Source of the DNA: Pseudomonadota bacterium
GTDB taxonomy: Bacteria; Pseudomonadota; Gammaproteobacteria; Steroidobacterales; Woeseiaceae
DNA: 64,000 nucleotides
Direction of reading: 5' to 3'
NCBI GenBank assembly: GCA_022574185.1
Contig: JACZSM010000002.1
Coordinates: forward strand, 62,001-126,000
A program made the position numbers and the translations under genes. The notes under the pieces were generated by a model that had not been told where the DNA came from, ran no database searches, and worked only from the letters and a program-made list of their open reading frames with translations. This document shows positions 1-9,776 of this stretch, piece by piece. How positions within the stretch are numbered: position 1 is the first letter of the stretch; each line of letters begins with the position of its first letter.

Positions 1-300
1 GCCAATGTAAGGCCCGACCAGCCGGCTATGCAGCGTCATGAAAAAACCTGCATCGCCGTGACGCGCGTTCTCCTCTATCAAGATCTGTTCATAGCGAAAG
101 TCGCTGACGCCCGCCCCGCCATATGCCGCATCGGCCCACATCAGCAGCAGGCCCTGTTCTCCGGCCTTTAAAAAGGCCTCGCGATCGACGATGCCCTGCG
201 CATGCCATTTATCGCTGTGCGGTTTGATTTCATTGATCATGAAATTCCGCACCGCATCGCGGAACATGTCATGTTCTTCGTCGAAGATTGTCCTGTCCAT
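1..300 (-). CDS. Acyl-CoA dehydrogenase, N-terminal part (cut by window edge)
   Basis: The reverse strand reads ATG at 300 and stays open for 100 codons to the window edge. The visible part is the helical N-terminal domain of a flavin acyl-CoA dehydrogenase: it opens MDRTIFDEEHDMFRDAVRNF, then has the helix with KAGEQGLLLMWADAAYGGAG and the EENARHGDAGF segment, as in the FadE/ACAD family. The FAD and catalytic regions lie outside the window, so the substrate cannot be told. It is the third gene of a leftward operon after icmF and a crotonase (gap of 38 bases). It would oxidise an acyl-CoA to a 2-enoyl-CoA, fitting the hydratase next to it. Family call is firm from the N-terminus; specificity is unknown. 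Confidence 0.85.
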   Translation of the reverse strand, partial: MDRTIFDEEHDMFRDAVRNFMINEIKPHSDKWHAQGIVDREAFLKAGEQGLLLMWADAAYGGAGVSDFRYEQILIEENARHGDAGFFMTLHSRLVGPYIG

Positions 301-338
301 TGTCTATGTCTCAGTAATATTCGCTACCGGCAGCGACC

Positions 339-1112
339 TTACTTGCCCTTGAACTCGGGTGCGCGCTTTTCAAAAAACGCCCGCACACCCTCAATGTTGT
401 CTTCGCTGCCCACCAATTCACTCTGCAACTCCGCCTCGAGGTCGAACGAGCTTGCCCAGTCATGGTCGGCCGCATGGCGCATTGCCCTCTTGGTTGCAGC
501 CAGTGACAACGGCGCTCGCATCGAGATGCGCTTGGCCCAATCGTACGCAGCACTTTGCAATTCATCTGCCGGAACGGCCCTGTTGGCAAGCCCAAGATCG
601 ACGCATTGCTGCGCACCAATGCGCTCCGACTCGACGCTGAGCTGAAACGCGCGCCTATACCCCAGCTGCCGAACCAGCAACCAGTTCAGGCCACCATCCG
701 GTAGCAGCGAAATCGTTGTAAACGGTGACAACAGGAACGCATCGTCTGCCATGATCAACAGGTCGCAAGACAGTGCGACGGACATGCCGATGCCTGCGGC
801 CGAACCCGGAATTGCCGCGATAACAGGCTTTGGCATCATCATGATTGCCGTTATGACCGGTCGGTACTCAAACTGCAGTTTGCCGCTTACGGGCCGACCT
901 TCGAACCCGCTCTTGAGGTCGGCTCCGGCACTAAAGCAACGACCTGCACCGGTCAAAACCACCACGCGAACCGACTTATCGTTACCGGCCTTTTCCAGCG
1001 CCAGTTGCAACTCGAGTGACATCTCGCTCGTAAACGCGTTCATCGAGTCGGGTCGATTGATCGTGATCGTCGCGACGGCGCCGTCTTGTGCGTACTTGAT
1101 CATGTCGCTCAT
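339..1112 (-). CDS. Enoyl-CoA hydratase/isomerase (crotonase family)
   Basis: A 257-residue crotonase. The oxyanion-hole segments are visible as FSAGADLKSGFEG and IPGSAAGIGMSVALSCDL. The second active-site segment reads SLLPDGGLNWLL, so the position of the second catalytic glutamate of true hydratases carries aspartate, as in PaaG-type isomerases; a classical hydratase glutamate in the first loop is not evident either. ATG at 1112 is preferred over an in-frame TTG at 1115; GAGAAA lies upstream. It starts 10 bases after icmF and precedes an acyl-CoA dehydrogenase, so it should act on acyl-CoAs from the same pathway. Family is certain; hydratase versus isomerase is not settled. Confidence 0.88.
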   Translation of the reverse strand: MSDMIKYAQDGAVATITINRPDSMNAFTSEMSLELQLALEKAGNDKSVRVVVLTGAGRCFSAGADLKSGFEGRPVSGKLQFEYRPVITAIMMMPKPVIAAIPGSAAGIGMSVALSCDLLIMADDAFLLSPFTTISLLPDGGLNWLLVRQLGYRRAFQLSVESERIGAQQCVDLGLANRAVPADELQSAAYDWAKRISMRAPLSLAATKRAMRHAADHDWASSFDLEAELQSELVGSEDNIEGVRAFFEKRAPEFKGK

Positions 1113-1122
1113 CAACGGTTTC

Positions 1123-4100
1123 TCACATGTTGCGGCGGTACTCGCCGCCGACTTCGTACAGACCCGCTGAAATCTGCCCCAGCGAGTTCGATTTTACTGT
1201 CTCCATGAGCTCAGCGAATACATTGCCACGTTCGCGAGCAACGTCTTGCAGCCTCGCGATCGAAATCGCGGCTTCGTCAGCATGCGTTTGGTGAAAATCC
1301 TGCAGGTGTCGAATCTGATCCTGTTTCTCAGCGTTCGTCGAGCGAATGAGCTCGAGATCATGAATTTCGTCTTCCTGTCCCTCCTTGGGCAAGAAAGTAT
1401 TGACACCGATCAGCGGTAATGAACCGTCATGCTTCTTGCTTTCGTAAACCATACTTTCTTCCTGGATCTTGCCGCGCTGATACATCGTGTCCATTGCACC
1501 GAGAACGCCCCCACGTTCCGAGATGCGCTCGAATTCCTGGTAGACCGCCTCTTCGACAAGCTCAGTGAGTTCGTTGATGATGAACGACCCCTGCCATGGG
1601 TTTTCGCAGAAATTGAGGCCAAGCTCCCGGGAAATAATCATCTGGATCGCGACGGCACGACGCACCGACTGTTCAGTGGGTGTCGTAATCGCCTCGTCGA
1701 ACGCATTGGTATGCAGGCTGTTGCAGTTGTCGAACAGTGCATACAAAGCTTGCAATGTCGTTCGAATGTCATTGAAACTGATTTCCTGTGCGTGCAGGCT
1801 GCGTCCCGAGGTCTGCACATGGTACTTGAGCATCTGCGATCGAGTCTTGGCCCCGTAACGCTCGCGCATGGCTCGTGCCCAGATACGCCGCGCAACGCGA
1901 CCGATCACCGCGTACTCTGGGTCCATGCCGTTGGAGAAAAAGAAACTCAGATGCGGTGCAAACTCGTCAATTTCCATGCCCCGCGCGAGATAGTACTCAA
2001 CAATTGTAAACCCATTGGCCAGCGTGAACGCGAGTTGGCTGATCGGGTTCGCACCAGCTTCTGCGATGTGATATCCGCTAATCGAAATGCTGTAATAATT
2101 GCGCACGCCATTATCAATGAAGAATTGTTGTACGTCGCCCATCATTTTCATTGCGAATTCAGTCGAGAAGATGCAGGTATTCTGCGCCTGGTCTTCCTTG
2201 AGAATGTCAGCTTGTACCGTGCCGCGGACCGTCGCGAGCGTCTTTTTGCGGATGCGCGCAAAGGTATCTGCATCGACTACCTTGTCACCGGATATGCCCA
2301 GCAGGCCCAATCCCAGACCATCGTTTCCCGGTGGTAAGTCACCTTCGTAATGCGGTTGCTCGCGGCCATCGAAGTATTCGTCGATGGTTTTTTTCGCGGA
2401 TTCCCACTGGCCGGACTCACGCAAATGTTTTTCAACCTGCTGATCGATGGCCGCATTCATGAAGAATGCAAGAATCATCGGTGCCGGTCCGTTGATCGTC
2501 ATCGATACTGACGTCGTCGGTGCGCACAGGTCAAAACCCGAATAGAGTTTTTTCATGTCATCCACGGTCGCAATCGACACGCCGGAGTTGCCAACCTTGC
2601 CGTAGATGTCAGGCCTTTCATGCGGGTTTTCACCGTACAACGTGACCGAGTCGAAAGCTGTCGACAATCGCGCCACATCCTGGCCCAGGGACAAGTAATG
2701 GAAGCGGCAATTGGTACGTTCGGGTGTACCCTCGCCTGCGAACATGCGCGTTGGATCTTCGCCCAGGCGCCGAAATGGGTAGACGCCACCCGTAAAGGGA
2801 TATCCGCCCGGGAGGTTTTCCATAGCAAGGAATCGCAGCAGCTCACCCCAGTCTTTGAAATCAGGTACGGCAATTTTCGGAATCCTCTGCTGACTCAGGC
2901 TCTCGCGATAATTGCGGCCCGTGATTTCGCGCCCGCGGACCGTGTAACTGTATTGCTCCGTGCGAACGCCGGCTCTGCGTTCGGGCCACGCCCGCAGCAA
3001 TGCAATGGACTCGGACGTTAACTCACCCAGGGTCTGCTGGTAGTGCTGCCTCAGTGCGACCAGGCTGCGATCGTCGCCAGCCGCCAAAGCGTCCGCATCA
3101 AACGGATCGAATGCCGCTGGTAATTCCCGAACATCCAGCATCTTCAACGCTTCGTATAAATGCTGCAGGCGGCTTGCCGATTCGGCCTGTGCCGCGACGC
3201 CAGCATTGATGTCGCGACCTTGCTCGGCGATTTCTGCCAGGTATCGAATGCGCGCGCCCGGAATCACCGCGGTCGCACGCGGCTCCCTGATTGATGTGTC
3301 AATATCCGGGGTCCACCGCTGACGATCCAGACCGATTTTTTCGGCCACGCGCCTGCAAAGCTCGACAAACATCCAGCTGATACCCGGATCATTGAATTGA
3401 CTCGCAATCGTCGGATAAACAGGAATGTCATCGTCAGGCGTGTCAAACGCTAAATGATTTCGCTTCCACTGTTTGCGAATATCTCTAAGCGCATCTTCAG
3501 CGCCACGCTTGTCGTATTTGTTGAGCACGATGAGATCGGCAAAATCAATCATGTCGATTTTTTCAAGCTGGATTGCCGCGCCATATTCACTGGTCATCAC
3601 GTAAACCGAGAAATCCACAAGATCGACGATTTCGCTGTCGCCCTGGCCGATACCGGCCGTCTCGACAATCACCAGGTCGTAGCCTGATGACTTGAGATAC
3701 AGAATATGGTCACCGAGCATTTCGCTTGTCGCCAGGTGCTGCCGACGGGTCGCGATCGATCGCATGAATATGTGCTCCGATCGCAACGAGTTCATCCGGA
3801 TTCGGTCACCGAGCAACGCGCCCCCGGTTTTGCGCCGCGTCGGGTCGACGGCGAGCACGGCAATTCGCATCTCCGGAAAACAGGACAGGAATCGATTCAG
3901 CAATTCATCGGTTACGCTGCTCTTGCCAGCACCGCCAGTACCTGTGATGCCTATGACCGGCGCCTGACCCGATTTCATTTGCCACTCTTTACGCAGAGTC
4001 GAAAGCTGGGCCGCATCGAAAGCCTCCGCCTCAATCGCCGACAGCATTGCGGCGATGTCGATTGTCGAATCTGATCTGGACGGCATTGACGATGCAACAG

Positions 4101-4560
4101 GACGCCTGCTTGCCATCGTGCGCTCAACGAGATCGCGAATCATGGCCTCGAGCCCCAATTCCATGCCGTCGTGCGGGTGATAAATGCGCTCGACGCCGTA
4201 ATCCATCAACTCTTTGATTTCTTCTGGCGTAATCGTGCCACCACCACCGCCAAACACACGAATATGCGCAGCGCCCAGATCGCGCAGGCGATCGATCATG
4301 TAACGAAAGAATTCCATATGGCCGCCCTGGTATGAACTCACGGCGATGCCATCGGCGTCCTCCTGAATTGCCGCGCGTACGATGTCATCAACGCTGCGGT
4401 TGTGGCCCAGATGAATTACCTCGACGCCATGCGCCTGGATCAGTCGACGCATAATATTGATGGCGACATCGTGGCCGTCAAACAGTGACGCCGCAGTCAC
4501 AAAACGCAATGGTGTGGCGCGTCCCGACGTGCTCGGTAGATCGCTCGCGGCCGTGTTCAT
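1123..4560 (-). CDS. icmF: Fused isobutyryl-CoA mutase (coenzyme B12-dependent) IcmF
   Basis: A 1145-residue fusion with the full IcmF architecture. Residues about 20-150 are the B12-binding domain, with the His30 region [13 protein letters not shown] that supplies the lower cobalt ligand. Residues about 200-420 are a MeaB-like GTPase chaperone with Walker [10 protein letters not shown] (207-215) and NKYDKR as base-recognition loop. Residues about 560-1100 are the mutase TIM barrel (for example TGGVYPFRR and the [12 protein letters not shown] segment). It interconverts isobutyryl-CoA and n-butyryl-CoA, and some members prefer isovaleryl/pivalyl-CoA; the specificity residues were not resolved here. 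ATG at 4560 has AAAGAG upstream. It heads an operon with a crotonase and an acyl-CoA dehydrogenase and is divergent from a TetR gene with a palindrome between them. Confidence 0.95.
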   Translation of the reverse strand: MNTAASDLPSTSGRATPLRFVTAASLFDGHDVAINIMRRLIQAHGVEVIHLGHNRSVDDIVRAAIQEDADGIAVSSYQGGHMEFFRYMIDRLRDLGAAHIRVFGGGGGTITPEEIKELMDYGVERIYHPHDGMELGLEAMIRDLVERTMASRRPVASSMPSRSDSTIDIAAMLSAIEAEAFDAAQLSTLRKEWQMKSGQAPVIGITGTGGAGKSSVTDELLNRFLSCFPEMRIAVLAVDPTRRKTGGALLGDRIRMNSLRSEHIFMRSIATRRQHLATSEMLGDHILYLKSSGYDLVIVETAGIGQGDSEIVDLVDFSVYVMTSEYGAAIQLEKIDMIDFADLIVLNKYDKRGAEDALRDIRKQWKRNHLAFDTPDDDIPVYPTIASQFNDPGISWMFVELCRRVAEKIGLDRQRWTPDIDTSIREPRATAVIPGARIRYLAEIAEQGRDINAGVAAQAESASRLQHLYEALKMLDVRELPAAFDPFDADALAAGDDRSLVALRQHYQQTLGELTSESIALLRAWPERRAGVRTEQYSYTVRGREITGRNYRESLSQQRIPKIAVPDFKDWGELLRFLAMENLPGGYPFTGGVYPFRRLGEDPTRMFAGEGTPERTNCRFHYLSLGQDVARLSTAFDSVTLYGENPHERPDIYGKVGNSGVSIATVDDMKKLYSGFDLCAPTTSVSMTINGPAPMILAFFMNAAIDQQVEKHLRESGQWESAKKTIDEYFDGREQPHYEGDLPPGNDGLGLGLLGISGDKVVDADTFARIRKKTLATVRGTVQADILKEDQAQNTCIFSTEFAMKMMGDVQQFFIDNGVRNYYSISISGYHIAEAGANPISQLAFTLANGFTIVEYYLARGMEIDEFAPHLSFFFSNGMDPEYAVIGRVARRIWARAMRERYGAKTRSQMLKYHVQTSGRSLHAQEISFNDIRTTLQALYALFDNCNSLHTNAFDEAITTPTEQSVRRAVAIQMIISRELGLNFCENPWQGSFIINELTELVEEAVYQEFERISERGGVLGAMDTMYQRGKIQEESMVYESKKHDGSLPLIGVNTFLPKEGQEDEIHDLELIRSTNAEKQDQIRHLQDFHQTHADEAAISIARLQDVARERGNVFAELMETVKSNSLGQISAGLYEVGGEYRRNM

Positions 4561-4606
4561 TATGGAAACTCTTTAAAAATCAATGCTTTTTGCTATTGAA
4601 AAAATT

Positions 4607-4635
4607 CTAATCTGGATTAAAATAATTCAGATCAG
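4607..4635. promoter_or_regulatory. Palindromic operator candidate between icmF and tetR
   Basis: An AT-rich inverted repeat with arms ATCTGGATT and AATTCAGAT around a 5-base centre (core 4610-4632); two more complementary bases flank each side (4607-4608 with 4634-4635). It lies about 50 bases before the icmF start and 55 bases before the divergent tetR start, the classic place for an autoregulated TetR operator. Seen directly; the binding protein is inferred. Confidence 0.6.
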
Positions 4636-4687
4636 AGCAAATCTCAAGTGTACCGTCAGCACCGCCGTCTAACTCCAGGGACAACGC

Positions 4688-5290
4688 ATGGCCCGCAACC
4701 CCGACGAAACCCGATTTCAACTGCAACGCGACCGCATGCTCAGGGCGGCGGCCTACTGTTTCAACCAGAAAGGTTACAGTGGCACATCATTGAAGGATGT
4801 TGCCGACAGACTCAGCCTGACCGATGCCGCACTGTATTACTACGTTCGCAACAAGGAAGAACTCGTCTATCTTTGTTACGTTCGCGCAGCTGACGCGGGG
4901 CGCGACGCCATGCAATGTGCCATCGACGAGGGCCAGTCGGGCCTCGAGCAAGTGCAGCTCTATATTCGTTATCACGTCGAGAGCATCGTCGGCGAAAACG
5001 GACCACTCGCCATCATGAGCGAAATCCCGTCGCTCAAACCAGCGCATCGAGATGCAGTGCTTGAGTTATCCCGAACGCATAGCGCCAGATTCGAGGCAAT
5101 ACTTGAACGAGGAATCGCAGACGGCAGCATTGCAAGCTGCGACGTTCGCATGACCGGCAATGCGATCATGGGATCTATTAACTGGATACCGAAGTGGTTT
5201 CACGGCGACCAGCAAGTCGCGCAAAAAATCCTCGATCAATTTCCGATAATCCTGAGCTGCGGCCTCAAGCCTGTGCCGCAAGTATCGTAA
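4688..5290 (+). CDS. TetR-family transcriptional regulator
   Basis: A 200-residue regulator. The N-terminal helix-turn-helix is typical TetR: RMLRAAAYCFNQKGYSGTSL, then KDVADRLSLTDAALYYYVRNKEELVY. The C-terminal part is the variable ligand domain and has the length expected of fatty-acid or acyl-CoA responsive regulators. ATG at 4688 has AGGGA seven bases upstream. It is divergent from icmF across a palindrome, so it probably represses itself and the acyl-CoA operon, released by an acyl-CoA; this is inference from position. Confidence 0.93.
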   Translation: MARNPDETRFQLQRDRMLRAAAYCFNQKGYSGTSLKDVADRLSLTDAALYYYVRNKEELVYLCYVRAADAGRDAMQCAIDEGQSGLEQVQLYIRYHVESIVGENGPLAIMSEIPSLKPAHRDAVLELSRTHSARFEAILERGIADGSIASCDVRMTGNAIMGSINWIPKWFHGDQQVAQKILDQFPIILSCGLKPVPQVS

Positions 5291-5308
5291 AACAACCCGG
5301 CGCCGCGG

Positions 5309-6010
5309 CTAGTCGCTCGGGTTAAACACGTTGATCACTCGTTGCGCATCCGATAAGGCCCTGCTCAACGTGTCTCGCTCATTACGACTCAGGGTCTCAT
5401 CAGAGTCGATAAGCTGCGTCAGGTAGTCCATACGTAATTCCAGCCGTCTAACGACGTCCGCGTTAATTGATTTTCTAGCGCGAAAGTCGTTCTGCCCGAA
5501 ATCTAAGTCGGTTCGTGCGACTGGCGCTCTGCGGCTCTTTAGCATACGGAGATCTTCATCAATCAATGTTGAAATTAATGCCGCATCACCGATCCGACTA
5601 CGTAAATCGACAAACAGCAAATCCGATCGGGCACGTTGTTCATCGTTCATAAGAGCCAGGAGCTTGTCGCGAACGTGTACGAACTCCTCATTGCCGCGCT
5701 CTGCCGCCAATCGATACCATGCCGACGCCAGGATCGTATCCGCCTGCACACCTTTTCCGGCAACGTGCATATACCCCACCATGTACTGTGCAAATTTGTC
5801 TCCAACCGGTGCCAGTTCTTTTTTGTAAATGAACATAGCGCGCTCGTAATCTCCCTTTTCGAACAGCGAGTCGACCTTCTCCTGGGTCCTCATCTTGCTG
5901 CGACTGGGCGCCTGTCCGGGAAACGCGTCCCCGGCGGTTGCCGCTAACGGTATCGCGAGCGACAAGACCATAAACAACATACGAACGGTTTTTGACATTG
6001 CAAACATCAT
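5309..6010 (-). CDS. Secreted Sel1/TPR-like protein of unknown function
   Basis: A small exported protein. The N-terminus has a hydrophobic signal segment (MSKTVRMLFMVLSLAIPLAATAG) followed by a mature part with a repeat-like helical unit (FEKGDYERAMFIYKKELAP, then QYMVGYMHVAGKGVQADTIL and AWYRLAAERGN), the hallmark of Sel1-like repeats. The C-terminal third is helical and charged with no recognised domain. Start choice is uncertain: AAAAGG precedes a double ATG at 6010/6007, another ATG is at 5998, and the frame stays open to 6061. It is convergent with tetR and stands alone. Likely periplasmic; partner unknown. Confidence 0.7.
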   Translation of the reverse strand: MMFAMSKTVRMLFMVLSLAIPLAATAGDAFPGQAPSRSKMRTQEKVDSLFEKGDYERAMFIYKKELAPVGDKFAQYMVGYMHVAGKGVQADTILASAWYRLAAERGNEEFVHVRDKLLALMNDEQRARSDLLFVDLRSRIGDAALISTLIDEDLRMLKSRRAPVARTDLDFGQNDFRARKSINADVVRRLELRMDYLTQLIDSDETLSRNERDTLSRALSDAQRVINVFNPSD

Positions 6011-6138
6011 CTGCCTTTTTAGCATACAGCGATCTGCACGACTACTTTGGCCGTCTACCACGATTGGATTGTGGTGACTGTCAGAAAGTTCCGCCGCCGT
6101 GTGGCCATTAGTGCCCAGACGGCCGTTACCAGGCTGAT

Positions 6139-6939
6139 CTACTGCTTAGGATCCATGAATTCCGGCGCGCGCGCATCGATATTCGCCATTACGGCTTCGA
6201 CTTGGTTCTCGCCACCAAGCAATGACATCTGCAGTCCGGCCTCCAGTTTCAGCGCATCCGCATCAGCCAGGTTCCAGGCATGGTCAAACAGACGCTTGAT
6301 GGCCCGAATGGCGTCGGGTGACTTACTGGCGATCAGTCGGGCAGTGTCGCGTGCTGCCTGCGACGGATCGTCATGCAGGGCCGTAACCAGACCCAGGCTG
6401 AGCCCCTCCCTGCCATCGATTACGCGTCCTGACCAGGCCAGTTCCTTGATCTTGTCCGCGGGCATGATGCGGCAGAGCGTCGTAGTGATTGCCATATCGG
6501 GAATGATGCCCCACTTGATCTCCATGATGGACAACCGCGCATCGGGCCTTGCGTAACGCAGATCGGCGCCCAGCGCGATTTGCAGACCGGCTCCGTAAGC
6601 GATGCCGCTGATGGCACAAATAACCGGCACGGGCACCTCACGCCAGACATAAGCTGCATGTTGAAAAAGGTTCGCCGGTGACGCCGTACCGGGGGCCATG
6701 GCCGCGGCGCCAATTGCCGTATCACCCTGCTCAAATATGCTGGTGTCGATGCCGGCGCAGAAATTGGCACCGGCCGCTTCGAGAACAACCGCTCTTACCG
6801 AACTATCATCCGCAAGACTCTGGCCGGTCTGCGCAAGCGCTGCGAACATCGGCAGGTCCAGCGCATTATGTTTGTCCGGTCGATTGAGCCGAACCACGGC
6901 AACGTGGTCCTCTATCGACACTGTGACGCGTTCAGTCAT
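6139..6939 (-). CDS. Crotonase-family enoyl-CoA hydratase/isomerase
   Basis: A 266-residue crotonase, last gene of the liuA-headed operon, 7 bases after the MaoC gene. Oxyanion-hole segments are visible (NFCAGIDTSIF and ISGIAYGAGLQIALGADLRYA). The classical hydratase glutamates are not in their usual places: the first loop has Gln where hydratases have Glu, while IMEIKWGIIPDMAI places Glu and Asp like the dienoyl-CoA isomerase ECH1. It is therefore probably an isomerase rather than a plain hydratase (inference by eye alignment). Its start has GAGGAAG upstream. It may process unsaturated or branched acyl-CoAs made by the dehydrogenase of the operon. Confidence 0.87.
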   Translation of the reverse strand: MTERVTVSIEDHVAVVRLNRPDKHNALDLPMFAALAQTGQSLADDSSVRAVVLEAAGANFCAGIDTSIFEQGDTAIGAAAMAPGTASPANLFQHAAYVWREVPVPVICAISGIAYGAGLQIALGADLRYARPDARLSIMEIKWGIIPDMAITTTLCRIMPADKIKELAWSGRVIDGREGLSLGLVTALHDDPSQAARDTARLIASKSPDAIRAIKRLFDHAWNLADADALKLEAGLQMSLLGGENQVEAVMANIDARAPEFMDPKQ

Positions 6940-6946
6940 AGCTTCC

Positions 6947-7807
6947 TCAGGTCGTCAATGTGCATTTTCCGTTGCGCAAAACGATGCAGTCGCGATCCTT
7001 GACGGAACATTGAAATGACACGATATTGCCGTCCTGCCACATGTCCGTCGTTATGGTTTCACCCGGCATGACCGGCGCCGAAAAGCGCGCATCGAATCCT
7101 TCGATGAGAGTGTAGTCGTAATCACAGATTGTTCGCAAAATAGCGCGACATGCGATGCCGTACGTGCATAGACCATGCAGGATCGGTACTGGAAATCCCG
7201 CCGCATCGGCTCGCCGTGGATCAGCATGCAGTGGATTTCGATCGCCGTTGAGCCGAAACAGCAGCGCCTGATCGACTCGCGTTGGACTGTCACAACTGAG
7301 GTCAGGGTCGCGCCGGGGCACACGGTGCGGTTTCGGTCCCATCCCTGACGGTCCGCCGAAGCCGCCGTCACCTCGCGCAATAACCGTGGCGCCCAGCGTG
7401 AACAGCGCAGTGTCGTCCTTGGCGAGCCGACAATCGACCTCGAACAGAAACATTGCACCGAATTTGGGCCCGCGATCAAGCACTTCGACGATGCGCTTGT
7501 TGATGAGCACATCAGCCGCTGCCGGCATCGGCCGATACAGATGCAAGCGCTGTTCCGCGTGCAATACCTGGTTGTAGTCCCAGCCGAGACCTGGCGGAAA
7601 CATATCCGGCACAATTGCACTGGCAAACGTCGGTACCGTTTGCAGCGGGCGACGACCCTGTTCAAAGACGTAATCGAGTTCCTTGATATCGAGTGGATCA
7701 AGACCGAAACCAATGCTCTGTGCATACAGCATGGCTTCAGTGTCGCCGTAGCTATGCTGGATATCGGTTATAGAAGTTTGCATGAGTTGTTTGTAGTTCA
7801 GCGCCAT
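6947..7807 (-). CDS. MaoC-like (R)-specific enoyl-CoA hydratase, double hot-dog
   Basis: A 286-residue protein with two hot-dog folds, like the hydratase-2 domain of eukaryotic multifunctional enzyme 2. The C-terminal half holds the hydratase-2 active-site motif FRLNGDRNPLHADP with its Asp and His, followed by GFPVPILHGLCTYG. The N-terminal half (DPLDIKELDYVFEQGRRPLQ, VPTFASAIVP) is the substrate-holding fold. It hydrates 2-trans-enoyl-CoA to (R)-3-hydroxyacyl-CoA. It lies 3 bases after the kinase-like gene in the same operon. Function class is secure; the natural acyl chain is unknown. Confidence 0.9.
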   Translation of the reverse strand: MALNYKQLMQTSITDIQHSYGDTEAMLYAQSIGFGLDPLDIKELDYVFEQGRRPLQTVPTFASAIVPDMFPPGLGWDYNQVLHAEQRLHLYRPMPAAADVLINKRIVEVLDRGPKFGAMFLFEVDCRLAKDDTALFTLGATVIARGDGGFGGPSGMGPKPHRVPRRDPDLSCDSPTRVDQALLFRLNGDRNPLHADPRRADAAGFPVPILHGLCTYGIACRAILRTICDYDYTLIEGFDARFSAPVMPGETITTDMWQDGNIVSFQCSVKDRDCIVLRNGKCTLTT

Positions 7808-7810
7808 GAA

Positions 7811-8878
7811 TTACTCGCTACTCGCATATTGCCAGCCAAGATCCGCAAGCGGCTCGACAGCAGCCTCGGCTTGATCGGCATGATCACTTGCGGCAGTGCC
7901 ATCTCGTACCCGCCCCACGATGCCCTGGGAAATTGCGGCAATGCGGAAAAAATTGAATGCCGAATAAAACGCCCGATGCTCGATACCACCCGTTCGACCC
8001 GTTCGCTCGCAGTAAAGCTTCGTGTAGGTTGCTTCGTCCGGAATGCCCAATACGTCAAGTTGTTTGCCAAGCATGCCAGTAAAACCAATGCCAATTTTTG
8101 GCATCTGCCACGCCATGAGATGATACGTAAAATCAGCGAGGGGATGGCCGATCGTCGAAAGCTCCCAGTCCAGAACGGCTATTATCCTGGGTTTGTCCGG
8201 ATGCACTATCAGGTTATCGAGACGGAAATCGCCGTGCACGATACCGGCAGAGTCATCGTCCGGAATGTTTCCCGGCAACCATTCGATCAATGCATCCATC
8301 GACTTGACCGTATTCGTCTCTGAAGCGCGGTACTGTTTGCCCCAGCGCGAAATCTGCCTGGCGAAATAATTGCCCGGCTTGCCAAAATCGTGTAAACCGA
8401 GTGCCTCGAAATCGAACGAATGCAATCGAGCAATTGTGTTATTGACGTCGTCATAGAGCGCCGCACGACCCTCCGGATTTGCATTGGGAAGATCGAGATC
8501 CCAGAAAATGCGCCCGTCGACATATTCCATAATGAAGAACATCGTGCCGATCACCTCGTCGTCTTCACACAGAACGTAAGGTCGCGGCACCGGGAAGTCT
8601 GCGCCGTACAGCGCACTGATAATTCGATACTCGCGATCGACGGCATGGGCGGATTTCAAGAGCTTGCCGGGCGGCTTGCGGCGCAAGACATACAAGCCCG
8701 ACCCGGCTTTGAGCAGGTAGGTCGGGTTTGACTGACCACCTTTGAACTGCGTGACCGACAGCGGACCACGAAAACTCTCGACGTGCGAATTCATGTAGGC
8801 CTCGAGCCTCGCGACATCAAAGCGATGTGCCTCACGCACCTCACGCGTGCCTGAATTCTGTTCCTGCCTTGTGCTCAT
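7811..8878 (-). CDS. ACAD10/LvaA-like acyl-CoA phosphotransferase (APH family)
   Basis: A 355-residue aminoglycoside-phosphotransferase-fold kinase. Residues 47-58 (KGGQSNPTYLLK) form the nucleotide loop, the catalytic loop is HGDFRLDN with Asp217, and the metal-binding Asp237 is in AVLDWELSTIGHPLADF. The family is found in mammalian ACAD10/11 and in Pseudomonas LvaA, where it phosphorylates 4-hydroxyacyl-CoAs so that the hydroxyl can leave. Position within an acyl-CoA operon agrees with that and argues against antibiotic resistance. ATG at 8878 was chosen because the longer frame would run into the upstream SDR gene. The real substrate is inferred from family and context only. Confidence 0.88.
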   Translation of the reverse strand: MSTRQEQNSGTREVREAHRFDVARLEAYMNSHVESFRGPLSVTQFKGGQSNPTYLLKAGSGLYVLRRKPPGKLLKSAHAVDREYRIISALYGADFPVPRPYVLCEDDEVIGTMFFIMEYVDGRIFWDLDLPNANPEGRAALYDDVNNTIARLHSFDFEALGLHDFGKPGNYFARQISRWGKQYRASETNTVKSMDALIEWLPGNIPDDDSAGIVHGDFRLDNLIVHPDKPRIIAVLDWELSTIGHPLADFTYHLMAWQMPKIGIGFTGMLGKQLDVLGIPDEATYTKLYCERTGRTGGIEHRAFYSAFNFFRIAAISQGIVGRVRDGTAASDHADQAEAAVEPLADLGWQYASSE

Positions 8879-8888
8879 CGCGGGCGGG

Positions 8889-9722
8889 CTATTCCTGTCG
8901 CGGCTCAACGAAAAAGTCGGGCGAAAGCTGTACATCAGGGTCGACAGCATAGCGACTCAAATCGGTAACGCCCATGCCCTCGAGCACTTCATCATCGATG
9001 TAGAAGTTTCCAGTACACTCGCGACTTGGCCTGGTCAGAATCGCATGTGCCGCGTCGGCCATGATCTCGGGTTTGCGAGAATGCCGCGTCAGTTCGTCAC
9101 CGCCAAGCATGTTGACGGCTGCTGTTGCGATCGTTGTTCTTGGCCAGAGTGCATTGACAGCAATTCCCTGTTGCCGAAACTCACCTGCCATACCGAGTAC
9201 ACACAGGCTCATGCCGTACTTGGCCATCGAATAGGCCAAATGCGGTGCGAACCATTTTTCGAGCATGTTGAGCGGCGGTGATAACGTCAATATGTGTGGA
9301 TTTTCGGCATCGAGCAGCATCGGCAAACAGGTCTTGGATACCAGAAACGTGCCTCGCGCATTTACCGAGTGCATGAGATCGAATCGACTCATCGATACCT
9401 GTTCGGTAGGCAGCAACGAGATCGCGCTCGCATTGTTGACGACGATATCGATGCCACCAAATCGCTCCACACCCTGCGCGACGGCGGCCGCGACAGCTTG
9501 CTCGTCTCTTATATCGCAGACGACAGGCAGTGCCTGCCCGCCAGCCTCTTCGATCTCTTCTGCAGCCGAAAAAACGGTACCCGGCAATTTCGGATGGGGT
9601 TCCGCTGTCTTGGCGACGACAATAATATTCGCGCCATCGACAGCCGCGCGTTTGGCGATCGCGAGGCCAATGCCGCGACTGCTGCCCGTCACAAATAAGG
9701 TCTTGCCTGCCAGTGTTGCCAT
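8889..9722 (-). CDS. Short-chain dehydrogenase/reductase, HSDL2-like
   Basis: A 277-residue SDR. The NAD(P) motif is VTGSSRGIGLA (residues 11-21), the structural motif is VVNNAS (95-99), and the catalytic residues are Ser148, Tyr164 and Lys168 (YSMAK). The insert AEPHPKLPGTV after the second strand and the C-terminal tail match the HSDL2-type group linked to peroxisomal or bacterial fatty acid metabolism. It lies 54 bases after the carboxylase gene and 10 bases before the kinase gene. It probably oxidises or reduces a hydroxyacyl/ketoacyl-CoA of this pathway; substrate not known. Confidence 0.9.
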   Translation of the reverse strand: MATLAGKTLFVTGSSRGIGLAIAKRAAVDGANIIVVAKTAEPHPKLPGTVFSAAEEIEEAGGQALPVVCDIRDEQAVAAAVAQGVERFGGIDIVVNNASAISLLPTEQVSMSRFDLMHSVNARGTFLVSKTCLPMLLDAENPHILTLSPPLNMLEKWFAPHLAYSMAKYGMSLCVLGMAGEFRQQGIAVNALWPRTTIATAAVNMLGGDELTRHSRKPEIMADAAHAILTRPSRECTGNFYIDDEVLEGMGVTDLSRYAVDPDVQLSPDFFVEPRQE

Positions 9723-9728
9723 TTGGAT

Positions 9729-9747
9729 ACCGCTCAGTGTGAGCGGT
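9729..9747 (-). other. Intercistronic hairpin between liuB and the SDR gene
   Basis: A perfect 7-bp stem (ACCGCTC / GAGCGGT) with a 5-base loop sits in the 54-base gap inside the operon, just before the SDR start. There is no T-tract, so it is not a classic terminator; it may stabilise or cut the mRNA, or hinder translation of the next gene. Confidence 0.45.
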
Positions 9748-9776
9748 CATGATACCGCACCTGCCAAGGGGGTCGA

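Noticed and set aside
1429-2337. 302-codon open frame on the plus strand inside icmF
   Set aside because: It is antisense to a clearly conserved IcmF mutase region and has no recognisable product.
7811-8878. Aminoglycoside resistance gene
   Set aside because: The kinase fold is that of ACAD10/LvaA-type enzymes and it sits inside an acyl-CoA operon.
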